Shown here in pieces: positions 24,890 to 37,269 of a DNA stretch of 64,000 bases. Numbering within the stretch: position 1 is the first letter of the stretch; every line of letters starts with the position of its first letter. The notes under the pieces were generated by a model. It did not search any database. It had not been told where the DNA came from and saw nothing but the letters and a program-made list of their open reading frames with translations. The DNA is taken from the NCBI RefSeq assembly GCF_003945595.2, contig NW_024104129.1, positions 1,116,001-1,180,000 of the forward strand. Reading direction: 5' to 3'. A program made the translations under genes and the position numbers. The DNA comes from Pipra filicauda. Taxonomy: Eukaryota > Chordata > Aves > Passeriformes > Pipridae.

Positions 24890-25270
24890 CTGACTGACCT
24901 ATGGAAGCCTCCATACTAAGACAAGATCACATGGATGTTATGTACTTATTCAGCTGTTCCTGAATGCTTGACAGGCCTGACAACTTGATCAATACGTGCT
25001 CCCATTCACCCAGACCTGCAGGTGCCTTTTGTACTCTCGCTGCTGGAAGATGACAATCACACTCATTAAAGGCAACACAAAGCATTGCCAATGACATGTT
25101 TCCTGTCAGACAAATACAGCTAAGGCCTATTATGATTTTATCTGAGAGAAATTGATTTAATCAGCAGTCTAAGATTTAACCTATTGTTAATAATGCAATT
25201 TAAAGCTTTTCTCTGTTGCTGCTGACCAACCTAACTGGAATTTAAATGGGTAGAAGTGATGTGAACAAGC
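24890..25270. other. Candidate conserved non-coding element
   Basis: About 380 bases of non-repetitive sequence with many TAAT/ATTA-type words, TGACAG/CTGTCA words (near 25100) and TTGTTAATAATGC-like words. There are no simple repeats, stops dominate all frames, and no transposon resemblance was seen. This texture is typical of conserved developmental enhancers. Inference only. Confidence 0.25.
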
Positions 25271-25279
25271 TCACAAGGG

Positions 25280-27990
25280 TCGGAGTTTATCTTTTCTGTC
25301 TGTGCCAGACTCTTTGATGTTATATGTGAAGGACTAATCCTCATGATTCCAGAAACCATCTTGTGAACAAGAAACAATTTATCAATGCTATTATGTCATA
25401 TGTTGCTGTATTAATTTAGGTTTTACAGAAGTTTTGTGTTCTGTGAGCTTGAAGCACCTGGAAGAAGAATCAAATTGAAAGCTGACAGGTTGTGTAAAGC
25501 TAAGGCTACATGAATACGCTGTATTAATGATATATTCATTTGCAGCTTGGTTTTTGTGTTGTCTTTCTTTTTGATTTCTTTTAATCCAGCATTGTCAGTT
25601 CATTATGAACTACACTAGCTTGGTATTTGTGGGGAAAAAATATTTTCAGTGATTTTAAAAAAGATTTAATTTACTGAAGCTACAAGAAAAAACACATAAA
25701 ACAAGACTGTAATGATGCTTGCAAAAGCATATTGATTTCTTATAATGTACTTATTCTATTGCCAATCACTGCCAGTTTCTAGTACAAATGTATTTTTCAT
25801 GAAAGGTCTGAACCAATCATCATAAATTTTGGTAATGACTTGCAAATTTAGTGTTAAATGTATTAAAATAAGGTTTGAGTATGAATACTGGCTATATAAT
25901 AAAAAGACCTTCTTACTCAACATATCCATTCTCCTTCAGTCTCTGACTATGCACCTGTTTCTTTGGATTACATTCTTCCTCCCTCATTTCCAAACAGTAC
26001 TTCATGGGTAAAAGAAAAAAAAAGGAAACAACCAGAAAAGAAAAAGAAGATAGCAACACTTAGTCTGTGTTCCTCTTAAACAGGATGAGTTTGCAGAGAC
26101 TCAGGTATGGTGCAGGTTGTCCTGAAGGGAAGAGTTGAGAGGTTGGGTTCTTAGATCTATTAGGGAGAATGTGTCATCCCCACGGGACAGCATGGTTAAC
26201 CCAACCACAAAGACATTCAAAGACTTAAACTCACAAATAGAAGGCTCTTAAAAGTTTCACAGACAGCTTGAATTTGTGAAACTGGTAACTATGTGGTGAA
26301 GATGCTAAGAGAGCAGTGTGACATTGGGAACTGAGGGAGTAATCTGTGTGCACTAAGGAGAAGTGAGAGTGAAACAATTTCTCTAACCAAGAGTGCAAAA
26401 GATAAAAATCTTCTGATTACTGTACGGGAAACTGCAATTTTGCTCCCAAATGGTTGTTACTCCACGTTTTTCTCCAGTTGGGCTACAGCTCCTCTAATCT
26501 GATAAACATCAGCTCTAGCATCTCTGACACCTCTGTGGAGGAGAAGCAGGTCTGTAGTTTAGCCCAACAACACACAAGATATCATCTCAGGTATCAATTC
26601 CAGTGCTAGGCAGTGCTTTTCGGTCCAAAAGCAATCACCTGTAAGGTGGATGGAGTCCAATATCTTCCAAGACTTTTCACAATGGGGAAAAAATATCCAT
26701 CCTCAGTTTCTGAGCCAGGAGTTCAGTTTTGTCTTGCTAAATTTTACCTTGCAGCAGACAAGCAGACATAATGTCGTGATGACAAGTCATGATACATGAT
26801 TGGAAAGGCAGGCTTTTCATTCATCAGCAGAAAAATGGAAGGAGAAAATGGAGCATAGGTTGGTTTTCCCAGGGGAGGCTATACTGGGAGTGCACTGTGC
26901 AACAAAGTGAGAATGATGTGTACCCCCTAAAGGAGAATTGGAGAGTTAGTAATAGGGAGAGGAAACAGCAGAGAACTGTAAAAGCTACACAAGAAAATTA
27001 CTTTGCAAGTGCATTACCTTCAGTGACATTGTCAAAACAAGGCTGACTTTCTGCAAGACAACTAAATAAAAAGCTTACTAAAAAGGGTGGAATGACAGTA
27101 TCACTGCAGTGGAAGTCAAAATGGGAGAGCTTTAGCAAGGAGTGAGAGAAAAGAAATTGCCCTAGATCTCTCAGTGAATTTAGAGGTGAAGAGAAACAAG
27201 ACAAATGTCTAATAATGGATTGGTGGAATTACTACTAAGCTCGGAGAAGTAAAATGTTTTCATAGTAGTTGCAGTTTAAAGGAAACTGAGATCTTATACA
27301 TTCAAGAGAAACTTATTTATTGATTTATCAAAGAGATTTTATATACATGTGTTAATTAGAGTTACATTTTAAAGTCATACTTTAAAAATAGTTTCTAATG
27401 ACAGTAAAGAGAAGAGTAGGTATGGATTTTCATTATGTTTTCAGTAATGCTTAGATACAAGCATTTTCATCAAAACATTTTAATGTCACTGTTTAGACAT
27501 ACACAATTACTGCTGAATAGCAAGTCAACATGCATTATCTGATCCAGGGTCACTCTTAAAAGAGCAATGCAAAATCATGTGGGTTAGTTCAACACTTCTT
27601 TGTCACATGTTACATAGATTTGATTTGCCTAGAGTGGACTTGAAGGCATCTACACAGATAGTTATCCATTTAAAATGTTTAATTGTGCGAACTTTCTGTG
27701 TGAAATCATATAAGTAGATCAGAATAACTCTTTTAATTCAGTAAGTGACCTTTAATACTGCTGTCATAGCCACAGCGATCAGTTAAATTGTGGTGAAAAT
27801 GAAGACTTCCCCTACTGTTACTACTAATTTTAATGAATTTTTCCAATACTATCTGTAAAGTAGTGATCCCTTTTTTTTGTCATGCTACTTCTATCCTACT
27901 ATGAATCTTAGAATAGTTTCTGCTTCCTCTTGAAAATTTTGAAAAGCTCAATCCGTAATTCTGCTAGAAATTGCTAATGATTCATGAATA
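25280..27990. other. Unassigned AT-rich non-coding sequence
   Basis: No gene or repeat recognised. A purine-rich run of about 45 bases ends near 26050. Confidence 0.5.
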
Positions 27991-27999
27991 TTAAATCCA

Positions 28000-28260
28000 A
28001 ACAAACCACCTGGTTTTGATTGTTTCCTAATCCTTCTTAAAATCAGAGGGCCATTATTGGAGGCCTTTGCAACAGAACTCTGCAATTAGAAATCCACACA
28101 GGCTTCCCTCTTTGTCATCAAGCTGTGTGTGTCGGCTCAGAGAAAATTGCTACCGCTGTCGGTTTAAGCGCAATGACAAATATGTTTCTCTGCATATTTG
28201 GTTTCAACTACTTTTGCTCAATTCACTATGACTTCACTGGCATGACAAGTTATACAAGTG
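28000..28260. other. Candidate conserved non-coding element
   Basis: A non-repetitive block with several CpGs in an AT-rich setting (near 28130, 28154, 28160 and 28169), plus CAATTAG, ATTTGCAT-like and AATGACA words. Nothing suggests coding or a transposon. The call is an inference from texture and needs alignment to other amniotes. Confidence 0.22.
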
Positions 28261-28269
28261 TTTCCAGAC

Positions 28270-29770
28270 AGTAAGAAAGATGAGCTGTCAGGTATTTAAC
28301 ATAGGTTAACCCTACGTGGCCTTACACATCATACCTGAGTTTAGCCCTCTGGTTATTAGATAGCAATACATCTAATGTATTTTCTAACATCAATGGCAGG
28401 CTGCTACATATCATGTTGCTCTTTCTCCTTTTTCTCAAGGTTATACAAAATCTTAATTCATTATTTCTTATGAATAACCTGGTAATAATACTGTGATATT
28501 TGAAATAATGTTGATGTGCCTTTTTGTTTATCAGACCTGAAGAATTTTTCCCAAACTACCTATGATTTCTAGGGTTCTGTCTACAACTGTTTGCCCTCTG
28601 AATTGCACATCTCCATGCTTAAAAACACCACAGTAAGAAGTCCCTTAAGCAATTCAGTATCTTCTTAGGAAACAGCTCTGAGAGTGGAAGGGGACTGACA
28701 TTCCCAGCCATCACAGCTTCTCTTTCCAGAAATCAGAGGGAGTTGGGTCAACTGTTATTAAGTCTGTTGTGAACTGAGTGCCTACTTGAAAAGTTCAGTC
28801 TATGGCAAATACAATGACAAATTCTGGCATTTTCAGTGATGCTTATCACACCCAGAAACAAATAAAGCAAATAGGAAATTTAGGCTGCCAAGGATATATT
28901 AAAAAGGGGTGAAGGAGACTGGACTGCTCACCTAAGTTGCAGGGCTTATTATTAAAACTGATAATTTGCACATTAAAGGTTTTCTCTGTGCTCAGAACTG
29001 CTACCTGTTGCTGCCATTGGCATATCCAATGAAACAATACTTAATATTGCTGCCATTGTTATCAGGAAAAATCATATTGAGAACCTTATGAAAGTCAGTG
29101 CATCACATATGCTTTAACCAAGATTCCTGAATTGATCCTGAAAAGGAAAATCTGGTCTACAATGCTCATTAAACTGAGTTTGTATATTACTTGAGCAATA
29201 GATATGCTGTTTTCATTGCAAAAACAGCAGGGTTGCTTGCAACATGCTCTTAAACAGATCAAAAGAAATAATGAGTTTTCAAAGAACCTTGTTCTGGCGT
29301 CTCCAATCCATCATATCTGTATTATACTGATAATATCTTCTCTTTTAATCAGTGATGCTCAGGAGAAGAGCGAGGAATCTGTGAATGTATGGATGAATCA
29401 GTGTATGATTAGCTGTCTTCATAGAATCTTTTCTATATTTATTCAGAGAATATGAAATTCAAAACTTTGAGTGATAATCATCATTGGTGTATACCTTTTC
29501 TTCCTAAAAGAAACACTGTTTTTATTTTTTTTTCCACACAGTCCTACAGTTAAAAGCATTTCATTTAATACACCAAGCACACAGATCCAGATGAACAACA
29601 CTTAAGGAATCCAGAGATGCCAGCTCATAAGATGCTGCACACCTGGAAAGTGGAAATGTAAGTTGCTTTCCAAAGTGTTATCTGGTGAATATCACAAAAT
29701 AAAGAGGAGCAAAAATTCCTATAATGCCTATTTTTTTTCAGAAGCTCTTGCTACCCACATGACCACCTAC
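28270..29770. other. Unassigned AT-rich non-coding sequence
   Basis: No gene or repeat recognised; short open frames only. Confidence 0.5.
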
Positions 29771-29792
29771 TCTTTCTTTTTCTTTTCCCACC

Positions 29793-30640
29793 AGCCCTGA
29801 AGCAACCATACCGTTGGTTGTAACGGGTTAAACCTTTGCAGTATCTTGTATGGGGATCATATCCTGAAAGGAAACATCCAACCACTAAGGCACTAGCTTC
29901 AAATACCTTTGGAGTGAATATCAAGCTGATTTTTCATGAGTTCCTGCGGGTGCTTTTGCCTTTTCCTTTCATTCACCTTTTGCTTTGGGCACTGACGGCT
30001 TTGCTGCCTGCATTTCTTCCACTGCTGTCCTCACTGCCTGAACACCACAGCATCCTTCAAACTCCTCTCCCACAGTGTGACAGAAGCTGCTGGCTTGAGC
30101 TCTGCACCACAGTGATTTTAGGGTATTCTCTGAGGGGGGAGTATGGTACCAGGTATGCACTAATCCGAAATAAAGTCTCCCTAGCCTGTCTAAGGCCTCC
30201 CCCAATAGAGAGCTCTGGTGGGTGCCTGTGGGTTGGGCTGTTTGGAGTACATCCTGCCAGTCTCCCACAGACTGACTGTATTTCAGGATGGCTACCAGTC
30301 AGCTCATTATATCTTGCCATCACTGCTACCTTCAATTTGAAGCAATCAGTTACAGCTCTGCTCACGACCAGTACCATTACTCTCATTACCAGCCTGCCTT
30401 TGATGTTTCAGAGGCAGGGGAGGACATCTATCTTTTGTGTGAAAAGGGATAGTCAGGCAACCACCCAACACTGCGTATTCCAAAGGAAATCCTGGGTATC
30501 AGCATGTGTCGTATACCACGTTCTGCACCAGCATCTGGCTTCTTATAAGTCAGGTCTTAATCAGATACAGCTGAGTAATGGTGAACGTGATCAACTCATT
30601 ATATTAGGTCTTTGTAACAAATTGCGTATACATACGTAAA
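29793..30640 (+). other. Unassigned GC-elevated block with a 267-codon open frame
   Basis: G+C is near 50% over about 29930-30560, against well under 40% in the flanks. A frame is open from ATG 29836 to a stop ending at 30639, the longest in the window outside simple repeats. A strong polypyrimidine-CAG acceptor ends at 29792 and an AATAAA sits at about 30168-30174. The predicted product is leucine-, serine- and threonine-rich with a hydrophobic stretch at about residues 37-67, and shows no family motif that I recognise. Two long frames are open on the opposite strand (29969-30268 and 30057-30386), which suggests base composition rather than selection. Options are a non-coding exon, an old unclassified retroelement or LTR, or a chance frame. 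I do not call a protein. Confidence 0.25.
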
Positions 30641-30659
30641 CATGTGAATATTTATAAAA

Positions 30660-31970
30660 TAGTTTCTACCAGCCCACTGCACTTAGTAATTATCATCTTA
30701 TCTTTCCCTCCAATAACATCACCTCCAACAGGACCTTCCTTTGGTAGATCTCTCTGAAATGGTTCAGGAAAACAACACAACGGAGCATACCGTTTCCTTA
30801 CCTGCACTTCCTCTCCGCTCAGATGCCAAGGTGGTGTGTAACTAAAAAGTCAATTCCTCATTTCTCTGGAGATGCAGGTTGCAGTATGCTTAATCACTGT
30901 AAATTCATTGATTTGTCTTACTGATCCCTCCATTTGCATGCAGTCAGTCTTATATTATAAAGCTAATGGCATAATCCTTGTTCTCAGTGCCTACTTTGTC
31001 ACACATGAGGATACAAGGATGCACGTGGCATTTGCTGGTCAGGTTTGCTGTGCTGTCACACTGGTGGCTCTGACATCAGTGATGTGGAAATCTGATGGTT
31101 GGTGAAGTATTTAACCAAAGAAAGAGAAAGCCTTGTACTGCCATACTTGTGATTTCCACTTGGGATATGATTACCCCCTTTCTTGGGACAGGTGACAATA
31201 ATTATACAGCTGTGAATACAAATTTGGAACTCGGCTGAGGAGAGGATATACATCGAAGGACAGATGTGCACATGAAGATGTCTGGTATTGGTTCAGCAAC
31301 GCAAACGTTGATGAGTACATTTCTATGACTGGTAAACTGGTGTGGTTGGACACTTCTTATTTTGAAAATAGTTTGACAAGACATTGTTTTAGAAAAACAA
31401 TTAAAGAGCACCATTTATTATAATCTGATGCAATATTTTCTGTTGCTGTGGCCACAGAACAATGCATGCATACATCAATTTGTAGGGAAACTGTCTAAAC
31501 TACCAAAAGCTTTAATAAACAAGCTAACAATTGATGTTTGAGGGCAAGAAGCCTTGTGAATGAAAATAATTATGACTCCACATTCAAACCTCTGCACTAA
31601 ATTACAGGTTCAAATGTTTTAGCTTCTAGACCTCTGACTGCTTGTTTTGTTGACTACCATCAAAATATTAACATTTTTGCCTGTAATAAATTGTGCCCAA
31701 AAAACTGTAGTGTCTCTTTCTTTCTAGAGCAGGCACTAAACGTAATTATGTGCACTGTGCTCTAGAACCACAATAAGTAAGAGTTTTTGAGCTCAAGTTA
31801 TGTAAATATTCTTCACTCAGTCTGTACCAAATAATCATCTTAGTCAACATTAACTTGCATTTTACTAGTAACATTTATTTTTCTGTTTCAGTGTGAGCAG
31901 AGAAGCATAGACTATACTGATTATAATCCCTAATGACTAATAGCAGCTTCTGTGAGAAGTAGCTGAGGAC
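30660..31970. other. Unassigned non-coding sequence
   Basis: No gene or repeat recognised; overlapping short frames on both strands. Confidence 0.5.
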
Positions 31971-31973
31971 TCT

Positions 31974-32368
31974 GAGTTTGTCTAGTCTGGAGAAAAGGAG
32001 ACTGAGGTGTGACCTCATTGCTCCCTGCAGCTTTTTGAGGAGGGGAAGTGGAGAGGGAGGTGCTGAGCATTTTTCCCTGATATCCAGTGACAGGACACAT
32101 GGGAATGGTTCAAAGTTGCATCAGGATAGGTTTAGACTGGACATTAGGAAGCATTTCCTCACCAAGAGGGTCACTGGAACAGGTTTCCTGGAGAGGTGGT
32201 TGGCAACCCAAGCCTGTCAGTGTTTAAGAGGCATTTGAACAATGATCTTAATAACATGGTGCAACTGTTGGTCAGCCCTGTAGTAAGACAGTTGGACTGA
32301 GTGATCATTGTATGTCCCTTCCAACTGGATTTTTCAGTTCTGTTCTACTCTATTCTGCTTTGTTCTAG
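31974..32368 (+). mobile_element. CR1 LINE, 3'-end fragment
   Basis: This follows the avian CR1 3' region in order: a 'ctggagaaaaggagactgag' start, a 'gacctcattgctccctgcag' segment, the 'ttagactggacattaggaag' block, and a 'ttggactgagtgatc...gtcccttccaact' end. It closes with degenerate TTCTATTCT-type tail units at about 32336-32367. It is 5'-truncated, as most CR1 copies are, with only the 3' end of the second open frame and the 3' UTR. The open frame 31978-32238 is not a gene. Divergence of the tail units suggests a moderately old copy. Confidence 0.9.
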
Positions 32369-32374
32369 TATTTC

Positions 32375-33945
32375 TGACCAATAGGAACTGTTCCACTTGC
32401 CTTCACCAGTCAACTTCCTTTCTCATGATCTTTTGGAAAGCAGAACTTGAAAAATATAGCTGGGGATGAGCTGGTTCCTGAAACTAGTGAGTGACTGGAT
32501 TCTGGCTGAGTCTTAGTCTTCCAGATGCTGATGCATGCTCAGTGACAAGACACCTCTTTAGTGTTTCCTCTAGTATAAAATGGAGATAGCAAGGGGAGCC
32601 ACAAACAATATCTTACCCTGAACGAAATTTAAAAATTACACAGGCTTTAATCTTCAAATTGTTGCTCCCATTTTGACAGGTTCTGAGAGGTTCTTTCTGC
32701 ATGTCTTATTTCACAGATGAATAAGACAGTAAGAAGATCCTTTCCCTTTCTCCAAATTACAGTAAAAATAGGGAAAAAGCAAGGGAGCAAATAAATATGG
32801 ATAAAACTATGGGAAGAACCACACTCATCTACTTGCTACAAAAGGATAAGTCTGAAAGACGGACTGGATCAGGATAAAGAATGTTATCTGTGTTCAGCTA
32901 GTTTTTTTGAAGACCTCTAATAAGAAAGTATGGCCAAATATCTGGTTCATGAAAGCAAGAGAAAGTAACACTGTTATGCCTTAAGAAGAGATGTGCTCAC
33001 AATTTCTGCTGTGAAAGTGAATTATTTAGTCTATACTTTCTATGAGAAACATATACTCAGGATTCTTTATTACTGACTACGATTAAAAGAAGAAATTGTA
33101 GAGTAGGACCTAATAGTTAAATCATCAAGCTTTAAGATCAGACATGGCCATACAAGTATCTGTATCTGACCTACTCTATAGATTCTGGTGTAGAGTGGTC
33201 CTCACTGTCAACACCCATTTGAGATTCCAGCACTACAGGTCTTCACTAACAGATTAGCTGTGCATGTGTTTACCTATGCTTGCCCCATTTCTACCAGCAT
33301 AGGTAGGGATCATTCAATCCACACTGTGTGGATTAATTTTCAGATGCACAGGCAACTGATTTTATAGTTCACCATTAAATGCAACCTACTGAAACCATAA
33401 ACTAAAAATTCAGCTGCATAAATCTGTAAAGCTTCATCAGTTTATACTGGCTAACACCAGCTGAAGGTTGAATTTATATCAACTGAAAGAAGAAATAGAG
33501 TTAATAAAAATCTGAGAAAAAATCTGGAATCTCTAATTATCTTGGGAAACCGGAAGGTTTATTTTAACACCCTATCTATTAATAAGAAAATATTGCACAA
33601 GCTAGATGACATTTGCTAAGCTAAGAGGATTACAGAGAAGGAAATACTGACTTCATGCATACACTGAATACTACAGAACAGGGAAAACCAGAATATAAAC
33701 AGATAGCAAGTGAACTCTTGGAATAGGTGAAAAATCTCCACTAGACTGATGGAGACCTCTTCTGAGTCACCCTTCTCAGGTGACTTTTTCTTACAAATAA
33801 AGAGATCTGTATACTTTTTATCTTAGGTATTGTAGTTTTAGGTACGTAACTGAAAATCAGACAAGCTTGAGTGAACACAGAAATAATAGGGTGGTCTTGA
33901 AACAAACAAAAAAAAAAGAAAACAAAATGGAAAAAAATACAAATA
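32375..33945. other. Unassigned AT-rich non-coding sequence
   Basis: No gene recognised. A patch near 33400-33480 loosely resembles old amniote repeats, but not convincingly. An A-rich run precedes the LTR at 33900-33940. Confidence 0.5.
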
Positions 33946-33950
33946 TTCGT

Positions 33951-34170
33951 TGTCAAACCCTTTTGGATGACAGGGGCCCACCCAAGCTGCTCTATCACTG
34001 TTCTCCTCAGCTGGGCAGTGGAGAGAAAACATGATGAATGCCTCGTGAGTCACGATAAGGGCATGGAGAGATCACTCACCAATGACTGTCATGGGCAAAA
34101 GAGGCTCCACTTCGGGATATTAGTTTAATTTATTACCAGTCAAATCAGAGTAGAGTAATAAGAATTGTGT
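33951..34170 (-). mobile_element. Partial ERVL-type LTR, sense on minus strand
   Basis: The + strand starts TGTCAAACCC and carries the block 'gcccacccaagctgctctat', a 'cctcagctgggcagtggaga' block and the antisense poly(A)-region phrase 'ttagtttaatttattacc'. All are typical of a common bird ERVL LTR. In sense orientation this is the R-U5 end; the U3 part is missing and I see no duplication. Its U5 end is visibly related to that of the solo LTR at 23156-23719. Confidence 0.82.
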
Positions 34171-34171
34171 G

Positions 34172-37100
34172 GGATACTGTTGCTATCTCCTTATTCTGAA
34201 ACAGCAGATTCAGTTCTGAGATGTGTTTGATCCTGTTCCTAAAATTCATAACACCTATTCTTGCAGTTACCCAGTAAAGGGGATTTTTATGCCTTAGAGA
34301 TTATATGTAGGACTTCTCTACCCTACAAATTAATAATAAAATAAACAAAGAAAAACCCTCAAAATTATTTTTATTCTTTTTTGTACCCCTTCAAAAATTC
34401 AGTCATAGTTTCTTTTTTTTTTTTTTTTTTTTTTTTCCGAAAGAAGCTCCTCTGCACTTTCACGCAATATTAGTTTTGGGAAAATCAGACTGAGTATAAT
34501 TCATACTCATTGATTTCTATGGGAACTATATTCATTCTCTTAGGCCAAAGCCCTGGAAGACTGAATGCAACTATTTCAACAAATAATTTGTTCTGGCAAA
34601 GAGACCTTCAGCCTTCAGATAAGCACAAATGTAGATTCTGTCTCACAGAGTAAAATGCATTGGAAAGAGGGCTCTATTCTTGCAGAATCATGTTCCCTGT
34701 ATGAGTATTTGCTGTTCAGAATTCAGAAGCAGTTTCTCATGAATATACTTTGGATTTAAATCAAATTCATTGTTTCTCTTACCTTGCTTCCTAGAATGTT
34801 CATAGAAAGAGAATGAAACTCATAAAAAAGTACAAAGAGAATGCATTAATTTCTTTCCTTTCTATCCCAACAGAAATTTTATGCAGCAGTTTCTCAGTTC
34901 AGGAATATAGCATAACTCAAATCCTTTCTCTTTAACCTACAATTGCAGAATGCCAATCTAAGAATTTTTAGGCAGTTTTAAATGAATGCTATTGAAGTGA
35001 CTATTCAGTAGATGAAGAATAGCCATTTTAATTTCAGTTTCAGTAGGAGTGGAACATAAACAAGGCTTTCTTTCAGTATTTTCAACAATATCCTTTTAAT
35101 CTGTATTACATTAATATTGTGTGAGCTAGTAGTCTAGACTAGGAGGCAGTATATAAAAGAGACTAAATTGTGCTGTGGCTACAATCAAACCTGATTAAGT
35201 AATGCTTCTGCATAGCATAATTTCGCCACAGTTGGAACGAACAGCTAAAAATACTTCTGTTGAGAGAAGCTCTCTATTGTAACTCTTTAGATGATCTGGT
35301 GCTTAGCAGTGATGGTTCCAGCTTCAAAAGATAACTTCTGTTCCTCATAGGAAAGAGCGTCCAGCAGATCAATGCTAAAACTGTTCCCTCCAATGTCCAG
35401 AGGGTGCACTAGGAGAGAAGAATGAAGTGTACAGATGCCAAGGATTCTGGGATCACCAGACAATATAATGTCCTTTGGAGACTATTATTCATGGATCCAA
35501 GTTAAAGCTCAGTCAGTTGATCACTTTGGCAATCTGGAGCAGGAACTTTGAATCAGAAACCTGTATGAACTCCCCAGCAGCTCCAGCCTATACACTTTTC
35601 CAGCAAATACTGTGGGGAATAATCTCCGGCACAGAACAAAAACATCTGTAGAGACCAGTTTCCCTCATCTTCTGCCCTGTGCCTGGACCACAAAGGATAT
35701 GGTATTACTGTCCCAGGCAAGGAGCCTACAATTTTGAGCGCAAGCCAGAGAGGCTTACTCTTTTCATTTGGAAGATACTCAGCTCAAACTCAATTTATCA
35801 ACTAAAATTACACAGTCGTTGAGTGAATCTGGAATAAATGTACATTTCTTATCCACATAATTTACAGCTTATCTGGTATTCTTCACTTTTAGTATTTTTC
35901 TGCCATGCTCAATTAGATCTCTTCCACCACCCACTTGGAAAGTGTCTGACTTCCAGAAGTATATGAAATCTTCTATACAAAACTCATAAAGTATACATAC
36001 CAAGGTTGGGGTTTTTTTAGGATGGCCATAAAAGCTCACTCAAATAAATAAAATATCAATTATAAAAATGCTTGGAGAGTAATATTCTTTTTTTGAGATG
36101 TAGTTATTTAAAATGAATTGTGCTTGTCCTGGTATTTAGCCTGTGGCACTTAAGCATAATTTAAACAATTCCATGTTCCCACAGAATTAAATGTATCTTC
36201 TACCATTAATTATAGTAACAGTGATTGATTCTGTGCCCTCAATGCCTGTGGGAATACTCCCAGGTAATTTTACAGGATGTGGAACCAGGGTTCAAATTCA
36301 CTGTTCAGCAAGATGACAACTCCAGAGTTGTGAATGATCAATTCCAGGAATGTCAGTGTGCTCTTGTTGTACCACTGAAATGAAGGTGACTTTCCCATTG
36401 CCTATAACAAAAAGGAAGGGTGAAATCGTTGTGCTTGTGTACTTCACAGAACACAAAAATAAATTAAGCATATGTAACCATTCCTACATATAAAACAGGC
36501 CTAGCACTGGCTTTGATGAATGCAGTCCCACACCTGTAAATAACTCAGGGCCAAGTCAGAGGTTAGTAGAGGCTCCTCTAAAAATGCATTTCACAACAAT
36601 ATTTCAGTCCCCAAGGCCAAGTTTTGTTGCCCTTCTTAATGAACAACAGCTTTTCTTGGATAGCAACAATGGAACAGAAAAGTGAGACACTGTGGAGTGG
36701 TGTAACTGAAGGCAAACACAGACATCCTCTTTTGATTTGGGTAATGGGGGTAATAATCAGTTCTATAGTGAAAAAGGTATATTTATCTCTTTTGTTTTTT
36801 TGCCATGGTGCCAGTATTCATAAATAACAGAACCACTGTTTAGTCTCCTGTGCTCACAACTATTAGAAAGAAAACCACTAGACATCTAATGGAGAATTAT
36901 AACAGAATATTTATTACAAGTAAATTACTGTTAAATCAATCAGAATGCAAACAGGTTGAATTATTCATTGTTATAACTTTGCTTTTCAGGCAAATGCCAC
37001 ATTTTTAAAAAAGCTAGCTATTAATTATTGCCATAGTAAGATGCTGCTAGAAATAATACCTTCCTGTTGTATTACAGTGGTATGAACTAAAATATATTTG

Positions 37101-37225
37101 CTAGGATTCTAAAATAATTCAAGGACCAAGAAACCAAAAGGTGACATCTCTGTAAATCTATTGAGTTACTTTTTGGAATTTATTTCTCAAATTCAGTGCA
37201 CTATAACCATGATGACTCCTCTTCC
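34172..37225. other. Unassigned AT-rich non-coding sequence
   Basis: No gene recognised. It holds a 24-base T run at 34413-34436. Nearby phrases (34480-34540) resemble an old amniote repeat around 'cattgatttctatgggaact'. A possible antisense MIR trace lies near 35800-35960. None is secure. Confidence 0.5.
34413..34436. repeat. Poly(T) run, 24 bases
   Basis: An uninterrupted homopolymer. It could be a minus-strand A tail, but I can recognise no retroposed body next to it and no flanking duplication. Confidence 0.85.
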
Positions 37226-37229
37226 ATTC

Positions 37230-37265
37230 TTAAATACTTATACCAAAACGGGTATAAGTATTTAA
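37230..37265. repeat. Perfect 15 bp inverted repeat, 6-base loop
   Basis: Arms at 37230-37244 and 37251-37265 are exact reverse complements around the loop AAAACG. The arms are AT-rich, with a CC/GG pair next to the loop. No duplication or transposon end is recognised around it. It is too short for a typical microRNA precursor. Confidence 0.9.
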
Positions 37266-37269
37266 CAAT

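Noticed and set aside
31978..32238. An 86-residue plus-strand protein
   Set aside because: It is read from CR1 3'-end sequence and is not a gene. The same applies to the frame at 40368-40601.
34413..34540. A retroposed sequence with a poly(A) tail at the 24-base T run
   Set aside because: No body or target-site duplication could be recognised beside the run.
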